The notes under the pieces were generated by a model. The model worked only from the letters and a program-made list of their open reading frames with translations, was not told where the DNA came from and made no database searches. The position numbers were made by a program, and so were the translations under genes. Positions 1-8,640 of a DNA stretch of 64,000 nt are shown here, piece by piece (within the stretch, counting starts at the first letter, position 1; every line of letters begins with the position of its first letter). Location: contig JAEOUO010000003.1 in assembly GCA_016839265.1 (NCBI GenBank), forward strand, positions 41,493 through 105,492, written 5' to 3'. This DNA comes from Candidatus Odinarchaeota archaeon (GTDB lineage Archaea; Asgardarchaeota; Odinarchaeia; Odinarchaeales; Odinarchaeaceae).

Positions 1-665
1 TGAAAATTATTATTTTAGGAGGGTTAATAATCAACCTTTTCATGTTAACAAGCTACCTGGTCTGGTTCAATTACGGGTGGAGTATAACAGGGTACAGTAT
101 ACTCTTAAACGCTCAGCTTCAAACACCTATAGTTATCTTCCAGTTAACGGTTTTCCCTGTAATAGGTATAGTCGGGCTTTTAACGCGAAACGTTGAAACA
201 TATCTTAACGAGTTCAGCCGTCAAAAACTGTCTAAGAGAAGAATAGTAGAAGAAGCTTACAGTGACGTTTTAAAAACGTATAGAAAAATGATTATAGGAG
301 GATTAGCCGCAGCGGTTATTATTATAACCCCTATCACATATTTTATGAGTGAAATCCTCTCATACTTCAATCTAACAGTAACCATTCCGTTGATAAATGC
401 GATATTGCTAGCTGTAGGCTGGGTGATATTTCCAATTCTATTAGCTCAAATATTATTAGCAACTATAATCAGCTTGAAAGATAGTTGCATAAGTTTAACT
501 ATAGCGGTAGCGGTTACTCTTATAATATCATTCACGTTACCGTTAACAGGTTTCTTAAACCCTTATACGAGTATTTTAATCGCGTTCACAGTCGGTTTAA
601 TAACAGCTTTATTCTACTCCGCTGCTACTATGTTAAAAAGATTAAAACATGTTTCAAGATTTTAA
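1..665 (+). CDS. PelG-like polysaccharide exporter, C-terminal part (5' truncated)
   Basis: The reading frame is already open at the window edge, so the beginning of the gene lies outside and the ATG at 42 is probably internal. The visible part is a multi-pass membrane protein: hydrophobic segments separated by one basic cytoplasmic-type stretch (roughly NVETYLNEFSRQKLSKRR). That stretch, a VETxxxEF-type motif after a helix, resembles PelG, the MOP-superfamily exporter of Pel-type exopolysaccharide. A PelF-like glycosyltransferase lies 1 kb away on the other strand, which supports the assignment. Family membership is inferred from a fragment; another MOP/MATE-type flippase remains possible. 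The 3' end overlaps the convergent recombinase-like gene by 12 bases. Confidence 0.5.
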   Translation, partial: KIIILGGLIINLFMLTSYLVWFNYGWSITGYSILLNAQLQTPIVIFQLTVFPVIGIVGLLTRNVETYLNEFSRQKLSKRRIVEEAYSDVLKTYRKMIIGGLAAAVIIITPITYFMSEILSYFNLTVTIPLINAILLAVGWVIFPILLAQILLATIISLKDSCISLTIAVAVTLIISFTLPLTGFLNPYTSILIAFTVGLITALFYSAATMLKRLKHVSRF

Positions 666-1649
666 AAAGTAACCGCAGTGCGGGCAATAATTATAATCGC
701 GTTTCACAAGTCGAGAACATTTAACGCAGAGAAGATTAGGCAGTTCATTAAAACAGTAAGGGCAGATCTTCATGTGAGGCTGTATCATCGACTTACAGTT
801 AAAACATTCAACAAGCATAGTAGTTTTCAAATTATCGGATTCTTTAATCTGAGATTTAATTTTTTTAATAATATTCGATTTCTTTAAACCGAGCTGTTTT
901 CGAACTAGTTCAACAGGCACATTTTTAATCAACTGTAAATATATGAAGGTGTTTCTAAGTATTTGAGGGGTAATCTTATACGGAATACTACATGTTTCAG
1001 ACAGGCGCTCTGTTATATTCTTGAATATAAAGTTTAAGGAAGCGTAACTTAACTTTCCGCGAGGGTTATTAACCCCTGTTGAGAAAATAAAATCATCTTC
1101 GTTTAAATAGCTTTTAGAGTTAATATAATCTATAAGATATGTTTGAGCTGTATCTGAGAGGTTTAAAACTCTATAAGGGGGGAAAGGTGAAATTATAATC
1201 GACCGCTCGAAAAGATTTCTTCTACGGAGATTAATAAGCTCTGATGTTTTAATACCTGTCTCTGTGAATAATGAGATAATAGCCTTATCTCTTAGATCAT
1301 TAGTACACTCATATAACGCTTTAAGCTGGTCAACGCTGAGAAAGTGAAGATCTTTTTTAGGATAAAATTTAGGATATGTTACTTTTAAATTAACGTTAAA
1401 TGATTTCAAAAAACGGTGAATGACACGAGTGTAACGTGTAACAGTGGAGGGTTTTTTACCCTGGTTTAAAAGGTTTATCTGCCAGTCTTGGATATCTACG
1501 TTTTCAATCTGCTCAAGTTTTTTATCTTTAATTTTTTTCAAAAAAAGTTTTAAAATTTTAACTACACCATCAATCGTTGACTCTGATTTACCTTGCCTAT
1601 TCAAAAGTTCAATGTATTTTTCAATGTAAAAGTTTTCTTTAAAAGACAT
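654..1649 (-). CDS. Degenerate tyrosine recombinase (XerC/XerA-like) with C-terminal double zinc ribbon
   Basis: 331 residues. An N-terminal SAM-like core-binding domain (about 1-95) is followed by a phage-integrase-type catalytic domain (about 100-270). The fold signature is clear (TGIKTSELINL, ITPQILRNTF, VRKQLGL), but the active site is not intact. The first catalytic Arg is Lys134, the His of HxxR is Gln229, the His after LG is Leu255, and no Tyr nucleophile follows within about 25 residues; only Arg232 is kept. Two CxxC...CxxC ribbons follow (C282/C285/C296/C299 and C308/C311/C322/C325). I infer a DNA-binding protein derived from a recombinase and no longer able to cut. It lies between the PelG-like and PelF-like genes. 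Confidence 0.8.
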   Translation of the reverse strand: MSFKENFYIEKYIELLNRQGKSESTIDGVVKILKLFLKKIKDKKLEQIENVDIQDWQINLLNQGKKPSTVTRYTRVIHRFLKSFNVNLKVTYPKFYPKKDLHFLSVDQLKALYECTNDLRDKAIISLFTETGIKTSELINLRRRNLFERSIIISPFPPYRVLNLSDTAQTYLIDYINSKSYLNEDDFIFSTGVNNPRGKLSYASLNFIFKNITERLSETCSIPYKITPQILRNTFIYLQLIKNVPVELVRKQLGLKKSNIIKKIKSQIKESDNLKTTMLVECFNCKSMIQPHMKICPYCFNELPNLLCVKCSRLVKRDYNYCPHCGYFLKS

Positions 1650-1673
1650 GTTATTAAGATTAAACTGAAAACT

Positions 1674-2996
1674 TTAATAAATTTTAGGTTTCTCTAAAAG
1701 ATTAAAGTATACACTGCGGTAACCGTTTATAAACGTGTTTTCAGAGTAACAGTGAATTATTCTATTTCTAGCTTTTAAACCAGTTTCACGTTTAAGCTCC
1801 GGGTTACGTAAATAGAATAATATAGATTTAGCCATCAACTCGAATTCCCCAGGGTTCACAAGTAAACCGCAACCGTTCACAGGTTCAGGGACACCTCCAA
1901 CTCTTGTAGCTACTACAGGTACCCCCGCGCTCATAGCTTCAAGTAAAGCTAAAGGCTGAGCCTCTGAAATACTTGAAAGCGCGAAAACATGAAATCTAGA
2001 ATATAATTTTTCAGGAGTTTGTGTTTCCGGTAGAAAGTGAAAGTTGTTCTCTAATCCAAGTTCATCTACTAAAGCTAAACTTTTATTATAATAATCTAAG
2101 TCTTCTTTAGGACCGATAAACTCGAATCGAACGTTAGGCTGCTTATCTACAACAACGCGGGCTGCTTTAATCAACGTTTTAACATCTTTTATAGGGTTTA
2201 ATCTAGCTACAGTTCCGACAACAAACTCTTCATCATCCTCACCGTTCCCGACACTAGAGAAACTAGTGTAATCCACACCGTTAGGGATAGGTTTTATCCT
2301 CCCTGGGTCTGCGCCTAGTTTAAGTTCAAGCGGAATATGAGCTCCAGTGACAGGGGCGATAATATCAGCTGATTTAAAAGAGAATGATACAAGTTTACTT
2401 ATAAATTTAAGAAGTTTGATCTGAGTATGATCCTCTGGTTTCAGTATTTTAGGATGCCGTAATTCATCAGGGAAATCGACTCTGCTGAGTCTGAGAACCC
2501 ATTCTTTATAGTAGGAGCCGTGTTCGGTGACTATCACAGGCTTATTATATATTCGTTTAGCTAACCCGGCGATTAAACCAGCGTAGCCAGCGTTTAAAGC
2601 ATGATAAATATCTGCTTCGGGTATCGGTATGTTGAAAACACGTTTTAAAGGTTTTATAAACCCTTCATTCAAATAAGAGTTTGATTGAAAGCTATCAGTT
2701 TCACTTTGAAAAAACTGTTTAATCTTTCTAGTTGAATCATTATCGCACGGTTGAACCGCCTGCTCACTTAAGTCAGAGTTAAAATCCTCCCATATAGGGT
2801 ATAAATGCAGCGCTTTCACATTCGGAGGAGGCTTATAATTAAATTTTATTCTTCTATTCGGGGTTAGAGAGACGATTTCAAACTCTATATCAGGCATCTT
2901 AGATATTAAGGTATGAGTCCATTTACTAACCCCGCCTATTGAAAGCGGATAGGTGCCTTCTGTGATTAAACAAACTCGAGTCAAATAATACACCAT
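1674..2996 (-). CDS. pelF: PelF-like GT4 glycosyltransferase
   Basis: 440 residues. The N-terminus has the PelF-type motif EGTYPLSIGGVSKW (about 13-26), typical of the DUF3492/PelF branch of GT4 enzymes. The C-terminal Rossmann domain carries VGTVARLNPIKD and the E-x7-E region SEAQPLALLEAMSAGVPVV. PelF uses UDP-sugars in the cytoplasm to polymerise Pel-type polysaccharide exported by PelG. Here a PelG-like fragment lies nearby on the opposite strand, but no other pel gene is visible. An inverted repeat overlaps the start codon. The product in this archaeon is unknown; a cell-surface or secreted glycan is the natural inference. Confidence 0.8.
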   Translation of the reverse strand: MVYYLTRVCLITEGTYPLSIGGVSKWTHTLISKMPDIEFEIVSLTPNRRIKFNYKPPPNVKALHLYPIWEDFNSDLSEQAVQPCDNDSTRKIKQFFQSETDSFQSNSYLNEGFIKPLKRVFNIPIPEADIYHALNAGYAGLIAGLAKRIYNKPVIVTEHGSYYKEWVLRLSRVDFPDELRHPKILKPEDHTQIKLLKFISKLVSFSFKSADIIAPVTGAHIPLELKLGADPGRIKPIPNGVDYTSFSSVGNGEDDEEFVVGTVARLNPIKDVKTLIKAARVVVDKQPNVRFEFIGPKEDLDYYNKSLALVDELGLENNFHFLPETQTPEKLYSRFHVFALSSISEAQPLALLEAMSAGVPVVATRVGGVPEPVNGCGLLVNPGEFELMAKSILFYLRNPELKRETGLKARNRIIHCYSENTFINGYRSVYFNLLEKPKIY

Positions 2997-3016
2997 TATG
3001 TAGTTATACTACATAA
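2996..3016. promoter_or_regulatory. Inverted repeat overlapping the pelF-like start codon
   Basis: Perfect 8-bp arms TTATGTAG (2996-3003) and CTACATAA (3009-3016) are separated by TTATA. The left arm overlaps the ATG of the glycosyltransferase (2994-2996, minus strand). A repressor bound here would block transcription or translation starts. The regulator is unknown; an RNA hairpin is an alternative. Confidence 0.35.
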
Positions 3017-3058
3017 CAGTATTCAAACATATTTAAAAACCTTGCGTTAGAAGAGGAA

Positions 3059-3289
3059 TTAGGAAGCGCAGCCGATAACCTCCCCAGGTTTATAAAGGTC
3101 GTTAAAATAAATAGCATCGATTATAGTACTATCTAGATTTTCTGAATCATCAGGATCGATCGAAACGTTTATAGACGGAAGATAATTAGACATAAAACCT
3201 CTTAGTATTAGACTCTTCTGTAAGGTTAAGGTACGTCTAACCTTTTCAAACAAATATTCGATTTCGTATTCTAGCGACATAATAATCAT
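3059..3289 (-). CDS. Hypothetical acidic small protein
   Basis: 76 residues; I do not recognise a family. The first third is basic and helical, the second half acidic (DPDDSENLDS). The start may be the second Met (MSLEYEIEYLF). It sits 60 bases upstream of the glycosyltransferase on the same strand, so the two could be co-transcribed, though the inverted repeat lies between them. Confidence 0.4.
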   Translation of the reverse strand: MIIMSLEYEIEYLFEKVRRTLTLQKSLILRGFMSNYLPSINVSIDPDDSENLDSTIIDAIYFNDLYKPGEVIGCAS

Positions 3290-3360
3290 TATAAAGTTAG
3301 CAATAGGTTATATATAAATTTTTCTAAAATCACAAAATAAAAAATATAAAATTGCGAAAA

Positions 3361-3849
3361 CTATAAAATACCTGAATCCCGAATCATCCTCAAATGGTCA
3401 AAAGCCAGCTGCAGGCTAGAAATCTCTTCAACACTGAAAACACTTATTTCAGCAGCATCACTACTAGCCTTTAAAACACCGCTTAAAAACTCGCAGAGAA
3501 AACAAATAGAGACAACATGACCACGCGGATCACGATTCGGATTAGAGTAGACACCGACAAGCCGGTTAATTTTAACAGTTAAACCAGTCTCCTCCGCAAT
3601 CTCCCTAAGCAACGCATCCTCCACAGACTCACCGTACTTTACTATACCACCAGGTAAAGCCCAGAAATCTTTAAAAGGCGGAAAACGCCGTTTAATAAGC
3701 ACAATTTTACCCGGTTCAAATAATATTATACTGTCAACGGCTAAAGTCGGTTGAGTTGAAAAACAAGGCTCATCCCAGCTTCCACCCTTAGGTTTCGCCT
3801 TATTTATAAGCTCAGTTATTTTATCTACAATATCATCACTACCAGTCAA
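3361..3849 (-). CDS. Nudix hydrolase
   Basis: 162 residues. The Nudix box is complete (about 67-89: GG, five residues, E74, then REIAEETGL), giving the metal-binding helix that hydrolyses nucleoside-diphosphate-X compounds. The flanking LPGG and KRRFPPFKDFW are typical of the ADP-ribose/NADH pyrophosphatase-like group. The substrate cannot be read from sequence. It lies 29 bases downstream of the tetraether lipid synthase gene on the same strand, so co-transcription is possible. Confidence 0.9.
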   Translation of the reverse strand: MTGSDDIVDKITELINKAKPKGGSWDEPCFSTQPTLAVDSIILFEPGKIVLIKRRFPPFKDFWALPGGIVKYGESVEDALLREIAEETGLTVKINRLVGVYSNPNRDPRGHVVSICFLCEFLSGVLKASSDAAEISVFSVEEISSLQLAFDHLRMIRDSGIL

Positions 3850-3877
3850 AACGAAAACCTCAACTAATAAAAAATTT

Positions 3878-5512
3878 TTAAGATAAGCCGTAAAATTTTT
3901 TATAAATCTCTGAGGAAGTTAAAGATTTAATATCACGTTTATAATAACCTTCTCTTAGTTTACGCCCTGTTTTAGCCTCCCATTCTTCAATGCTTAAACC
4001 ATATTTCGGTTGAATAACATCTCTGTACATCATTGAAAGCGTGTTAAAAGCGCAGAACGGAATCAAACGATCATCAGGAGAAAGATAAATAATATTACAC
4101 CGTTTCACTCTATTCACGTCATAGTTATATAAGTCCATGAAATGCATCATACCTAAGAATAATGTTTTCATATGAAAATCGCCTAAAGCAGAGTAGTCGT
4201 GTTTCATAATAATGCTTAAAAGCATTCTAGTAATCTTCAAACCTTTAGGTTTCTTGTCATTATCAATAAATCTCTTTAAATTATATAAAAGTTTTAAACC
4301 AACCCAGTACTTACTCTTACCTTTTTCTAATTCATCCGCTTTCTCTGCAAGATATTCGAAGAATCCTTCAACATCAATAAACTGAGGGATAGGAATATAC
4401 TTACCGCCATCTAGAAAAACATATGTGGCTAACCCGCAGGCGAAGTGATTTGTAAAGTTTATTTGAGGCCGCTTAGTAATCGCTGAAATAATCCGACTGA
4501 TCGCGCCCACACATGGAACAGTATACCAGTCGTCTTTAGATATCTGACCTTCAGTCTGCTCCTCAATTTTTTGAATAACATCTGTGGAAGTGATTCTAAG
4601 CTTATCCCTTTCAGCTCTAGTTATCCTACCAGTCAGAGAGACAGGTTGAAAGTTAACCCCCCGCACTACATCCAAGTTTCTAGCAGCCACATCTATAATA
4701 TTACCGAGATCATGATCGTTAACAGAGTTGATAACAGTCGGCACAAAAACAATACCCATACGATTCGCTTCACGACAGTTTTGAACAGCGAAAGGGACCT
4801 CCCAGTGATTTTTAGGATTAGTTTCAGGTGAAACACCGTCGAAACTTAAATAAACAGTGTTAACTCCAGCCGCTCTAATCTTTTTAGCAAAATCTTTATC
4901 CATAGCCAGTTTTAAACCATCCGTGTTAAATTGAATATGGCGAACACCCTCATCACGAATAGCTTCGATAACTTCAACAATATCATCACGTATAGAAGGC
5001 TCACCGCCGGTGATTTGAACCGCTAAACCAGGAACAGGCGTTACACTACGAAAATTTCTAACCATACGCCGGATTTCATCTATAGTAGGCTCGAAAACAT
5101 AACCAGCTTTCTCAGCGAAGAAAAAGCAATACCAGCAGTTTAAATCACACCTGTTAGTGACAACAAGATTAGCTAAAGCTGGACCGCTTAAATGAATTTT
5201 ACAGAAACCGCAGCTTAAAGGACAAACAGGATTATCTGATTGATTATAAGGGTTACCTATACCGTAACCGTCTTGAGTGTATTTACGACTTTTCAAATAT
5301 AAATCCACGGAGCTCCAATAAATCTCTTCAATATCACCGTGAACATCACATTTTCTAGTAATATACACTTTCCCATCTTTAGAAATAATCTTAGCTGGAA
5401 GAATCTTATAAACACCGTTAATCCAGCAATCAGGGCAAATAGACTCAGTTAAATCTAGAACATCTTCCTCGTTTAAGGTAGAGGATGAACTTAAACTTTT
5501 TTTAGCGACCAT
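3878..5512 (-). CDS. tes: Tetraether lipid synthase (Tes family radical SAM)
   Basis: 544 residues, matching the MJ0619-type radical SAM family shown to join two archaeol lipids tail to tail into tetraether (GDGT) lipids. The SAM-cluster motif is C122-DLN-C126-WY-C129. Additional cysteines (CPDC at 26-29, C55, and C97/C101/C104) are those expected to hold auxiliary metal sites. Conserved TGGEPSIR follows the cluster. It is monocistronic or heads a two-gene unit with the Nudix gene. It implies a membrane with at least some membrane-spanning tetraethers, as in many thermophilic archaea. Confidence 0.85.
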   Translation of the reverse strand: MVAKKSLSSSSTLNEEDVLDLTESICPDCWINGVYKILPAKIISKDGKVYITRKCDVHGDIEEIYWSSVDLYLKSRKYTQDGYGIGNPYNQSDNPVCPLSCGFCKIHLSGPALANLVVTNRCDLNCWYCFFFAEKAGYVFEPTIDEIRRMVRNFRSVTPVPGLAVQITGGEPSIRDDIVEVIEAIRDEGVRHIQFNTDGLKLAMDKDFAKKIRAAGVNTVYLSFDGVSPETNPKNHWEVPFAVQNCREANRMGIVFVPTVINSVNDHDLGNIIDVAARNLDVVRGVNFQPVSLTGRITRAERDKLRITSTDVIQKIEEQTEGQISKDDWYTVPCVGAISRIISAITKRPQINFTNHFACGLATYVFLDGGKYIPIPQFIDVEGFFEYLAEKADELEKGKSKYWVGLKLLYNLKRFIDNDKKPKGLKITRMLLSIIMKHDYSALGDFHMKTLFLGMMHFMDLYNYDVNRVKRCNIIYLSPDDRLIPFCAFNTLSMMYRDVIQPKYGLSIEEWEAKTGRKLREGYYKRDIKSLTSSEIYKKFYGLS

Positions 5513-5593
5513 AAAACCATCACTTCAAAAGTATAAGGTGATATAAATATTATAAATATTTTCCTACATTTTAACATATAAATAGTATATTTT

Positions 5594-6193
5594 TTAGAAA
5601 CCCCCGTGCTTCTTACGATACCGGAAGAATCGTTTAATAACCGCGTACTGTTCATAATGAGTGATAGCAGCATGGTGATATTTACTCTCAATCTCTTTAA
5701 CAGCATCATCAGGATAGTAGCCTATATCAATAAGGTAGATTGCAAGCATTGTCCCAGTCCGGCCTAGACCGTTCCTACAATGAACTAGAACAGGTTTCCC
5801 CTGCGCAAGCATCAACCTAACAAAATGGAGGAAAAGTTTAATCTGACTTAAAGAGGGGACACGAACAATTGGGAGAAAGAGATAGTCGAAACCTAAGGCT
5901 TCAATAAAATTCTTGTTAAGAGGCTCCAATCTTAAAGTAACAATACCTTTCACATTCATTCTATTCAACCAAGCTAACTCAGCTAAAGAATTTAACTGAG
6001 CGGAGCCGGCGATAATATCTTTAATCAACCATTTAAAGAGGGGGGGAGGGCGAAGCTCACCTTCAACTTTTTTAATCAGCTCATCCAAATCCACTTTCTC
6101 GTAACGAGAATAAACAGTTTCAAAAGGAACAATACCGGTATCCTTACGATCCTCACTATCTTTATCGCCGTCGATTCTCCAAAACTTGAACAC
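5594..6193 (-). CDS. Dual-specificity/protein tyrosine phosphatase-like protein
   Basis: 199 residues with GTG start. The P-loop is complete: HCRNGLGRT at 138-146, with Cys139 nucleophile and Arg145. The N-terminal half carries the substrate-side segment (WLIKDIIAGSAQ, NRMNVKGIVTL) typical of archaeal Cdc14/KAP-like phosphatases. At the usual general-acid position the sequence reads PIVRVPS instead of a P-x-x-D-type loop, so I do not see the canonical Asp; activity may be reduced or use another residue. It is divergent from the ATP-grasp gene with a short shared promoter region (6194-6261). Confidence 0.8.
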   Translation of the reverse strand: MFKFWRIDGDKDSEDRKDTGIVPFETVYSRYEKVDLDELIKKVEGELRPPPLFKWLIKDIIAGSAQLNSLAELAWLNRMNVKGIVTLRLEPLNKNFIEALGFDYLFLPIVRVPSLSQIKLFLHFVRLMLAQGKPVLVHCRNGLGRTGTMLAIYLIDIGYYPDDAVKEIESKYHHAAITHYEQYAVIKRFFRYRKKHGGF

Positions 6194-6261
6194 TATACAC
6201 CACTACTTAATAAATAAACACTGAAAAAATATAAAAGTAGCATATAAAAAGAGGTGGAGAA

Positions 6262-7446
6262 GTGAAAATCCTTATCATCGGATATAATACACGACCAGTC
6301 ACCACAGCGATTAAAATATTAGGTTATAAAACATATGTAATAGATTACTGGGGAGACCTAGATATAAAACCTTACGCGGATAAACTGTTTATAATTAAAA
6401 AGAAAAATAAGAACTGTGAAGTAAACATACAGGAACATGGATTAGAATTATTCTATAAAATAGTTAGAAAAAACCCTGACATAGATTACAGTATAATATG
6501 CAGCGGATATGATGACGACCCGCAGATATGGAAGCTAATAAATGAGAGAACACCGTTATTAAATATACCTGTATCAGAGCTTGAAAAAATAAGAGATCGG
6601 TTAAAATTTACGGCGAAGCTTGAAGAGAAAAAAATACCTCATATAAAAGTTGAGAAAGCGGCTACAGTGAATCAAGCGCTAAAAAAAGCGGGGAAAATAG
6701 GGTATCCTATATTATTAAGGCCTTTAAAATCATCAGGAGCATACAAGTTGAAAACAGCTGAAACACCAAGCGAGCTAGAAGAATTAATCAAAGAAGATAA
6801 ACCATTTTACATCGAAAAATACTATAAAAATGTGAAAGCCAATCTAAGCCAGATAGTAAACACATATAACAGTGAATGCGTTATTCTTTCAACAAACATT
6901 CAGCTTCTAAAAGAACACAGTTTAGGACATCAAGCAATGCTCAGCTACGCTGGTAATATAACACCTTACATTAATCAACAGTTAACGGAGAAATTAACAG
7001 AAACAACTAGAAAAATAGTTAAAAACTACAAGTTGAAAGGAATAATCGGCATAGACTACATAGTAACTTTAAATAATAAAATATACCCTACGGAGATAAA
7101 CCCTAGAATACCTGGATCAATAGATACAGCTCAAATAACCACTTCAACAAACCTACTACAACATCATCTAAGAGTCTTCTTAAACGAAAAACTTTCCCAA
7201 GAACCTCAACATAAAGGGTATGCTGCAAAGATAATTTTAAAAACAAAAATAAAATATAAAATGCCTCCGCTACCGGTAAACCTCCCTGTTTCAGACATAA
7301 CACCACCGAATAATCTACTAGAACCAGGAACACCGATATGCACAATATGCACATATGACGTTTACAACCCCTACAACGCGTATATCAACGCTAAAAAAAT
7401 AGCTAAACTAATATACCTATTAAACTCGGAGAATAGAATTGAATAA
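6262..7446 (+). CDS. ATP-grasp carboligase-like protein (COG2232 type)
   Basis: 394 residues with GTG start; GAGGTGG lies just upstream. A Rossmann pre-ATP-grasp domain (MKILIIGYNTRPV) is followed by the ATP-grasp fold: YPILLRPLKSSGAYKL binds phosphate, and IIGIDYIV...YPTEINPRIPGSIDT carries the Mg-binding Glu/Asn. Such enzymes join a carboxylate to an amine or thiol with ATP. The substrate is unknown. It overlaps the next gene, a B12-dependent radical SAM protein, by up to 8 bases, so both are probably translated together and may act in one cofactor or modification pathway. Confidence 0.8.
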   Translation: MKILIIGYNTRPVTTAIKILGYKTYVIDYWGDLDIKPYADKLFIIKKKNKNCEVNIQEHGLELFYKIVRKNPDIDYSIICSGYDDDPQIWKLINERTPLLNIPVSELEKIRDRLKFTAKLEEKKIPHIKVEKAATVNQALKKAGKIGYPILLRPLKSSGAYKLKTAETPSELEELIKEDKPFYIEKYYKNVKANLSQIVNTYNSECVILSTNIQLLKEHSLGHQAMLSYAGNITPYINQQLTEKLTETTRKIVKNYKLKGIIGIDYIVTLNNKIYPTEINPRIPGSIDTAQITTSTNLLQHHLRVFLNEKLSQEPQHKGYAAKIILKTKIKYKMPPLPVNLPVSDITPPNNLLEPGTPICTICTYDVYNPYNAYINAKKIAKLIYLLNSENRIE

Positions 7447-7447
7447 T

Positions 7448-8611
7448 ATGAAAATCAGCTTAATATATATCCCACCTGAAGAGGAAAGATATAATAGAAG
7501 CTACCCTTCTTTCCCACCTCTTGGAATAGGATACATAGCCGCCCTCCTAAAAAAGAAAAAACACGACATAAACGTGTACGATATTACTTTTGAAACAGAC
7601 AACTGGCTTATAGAAGAAATACTAAAAGAGAATAATAGTATAGTCGGATTCTCAGTTTATCCTTGGAACAAAGAAACAGTTCTTAAAATAGCTGAGAAAC
7701 TTAAAGAAAAAAATCCGGATATAAAAATAATATTAGGCGGGCCTGAACCCTCCTATAACCCGGAGAAATACGTTAAACAAACCGTAGTAGATGGAGTTTG
7801 CCGAGGAGAAGGAGAGAAAATATTTTTAAACCTCACAGAAGGGAACACCATTAACCTTTACACCAAAAATAATAAAACACGAATACAAATAGTTGAAAAC
7901 CTTGAAGAAATCCCATCCCCATATCTTGAACAAATATTCAAAGTGAAAAAATACCATACTTTTTCTTTTCAAACCCATCGAGGATGCGCTTATACATGCA
8001 GATTCTGCCGATGGCAGTATCCGGGGTTGATAAGATATTATCCTTTAAACCAGGTGACCAGCGAGTTAGAATATTTAAGTCAAATAGAAAACCTATATGT
8101 TTTACAATGCATAGACTCAGATTTTTTACATGACAACAATTACGCGAACCTGTTATTAAAAAACCTAATAGAGAAAAAAGTGAAATACCCTCAAGCTAAC
8201 TTTGAAGTTTACTATGAAAATTTCAACATTAAAACAGGATTATTAATGAATAAAATAGCTGACAGTGTAATAGTCGCCTACGGTTTAGAAACAGCATCAC
8301 AAAAGGTTTTAAAAGCCGCTGGTAAGAGAATAGATTTAAAAATATTTAAAAGAAAAATCAGAGAAACAAAAAATACCGGGTTAAAAGTACAAGTTAATCT
8401 TCTAGTAGGGTTACCTGAACAAAACTGGGAGACAATCGAGCAAACCCTCGAATACACGAAAGAACTTGACCCGGATAGAATAGTAGTCAACACAGTTCAC
8501 CGCGCAACAATTACACATAACAGAAAAACATCAGATTATAGTACCCTACCGGACAGTGAACTTAAAAAAATACAGGAAAAAGTTATAAGATATTTGAAAA
8601 AAGGTTTCTAA
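7448..8611 (+). CDS. B12-binding domain radical SAM protein
   Basis: Start chosen at ATG 7448 (M-K-I-S-L-I-Y); an in-frame TTG at 7439 is an alternative that overlaps the upstream stop. The N-terminal cobalamin-binding Rossmann domain shows PPLGIGYIAALL and IILGGPEPSY. The radical SAM cluster is CAYTCRFC, preceded by QTHRG. The C-terminal half (GLETASQKVLKAAGK, VNLLVGLPEQ) is typical of the COG1032 class. Known members methylate unactivated carbons or form rings. Coupling to the ATP-grasp gene suggests a shared substrate. The target is unknown. Confidence 0.85.
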   Translation: MKISLIYIPPEEERYNRSYPSFPPLGIGYIAALLKKKKHDINVYDITFETDNWLIEEILKENNSIVGFSVYPWNKETVLKIAEKLKEKNPDIKIILGGPEPSYNPEKYVKQTVVDGVCRGEGEKIFLNLTEGNTINLYTKNNKTRIQIVENLEEIPSPYLEQIFKVKKYHTFSFQTHRGCAYTCRFCRWQYPGLIRYYPLNQVTSELEYLSQIENLYVLQCIDSDFLHDNNYANLLLKNLIEKKVKYPQANFEVYYENFNIKTGLLMNKIADSVIVAYGLETASQKVLKAAGKRIDLKIFKRKIRETKNTGLKVQVNLLVGLPEQNWETIEQTLEYTKELDPDRIVVNTVHRATITHNRKTSDYSTLPDSELKKIQEKVIRYLKKGF

Positions 8612-8640
8612 AAGAATATAAGACTAAACAAGGTGGTTTA

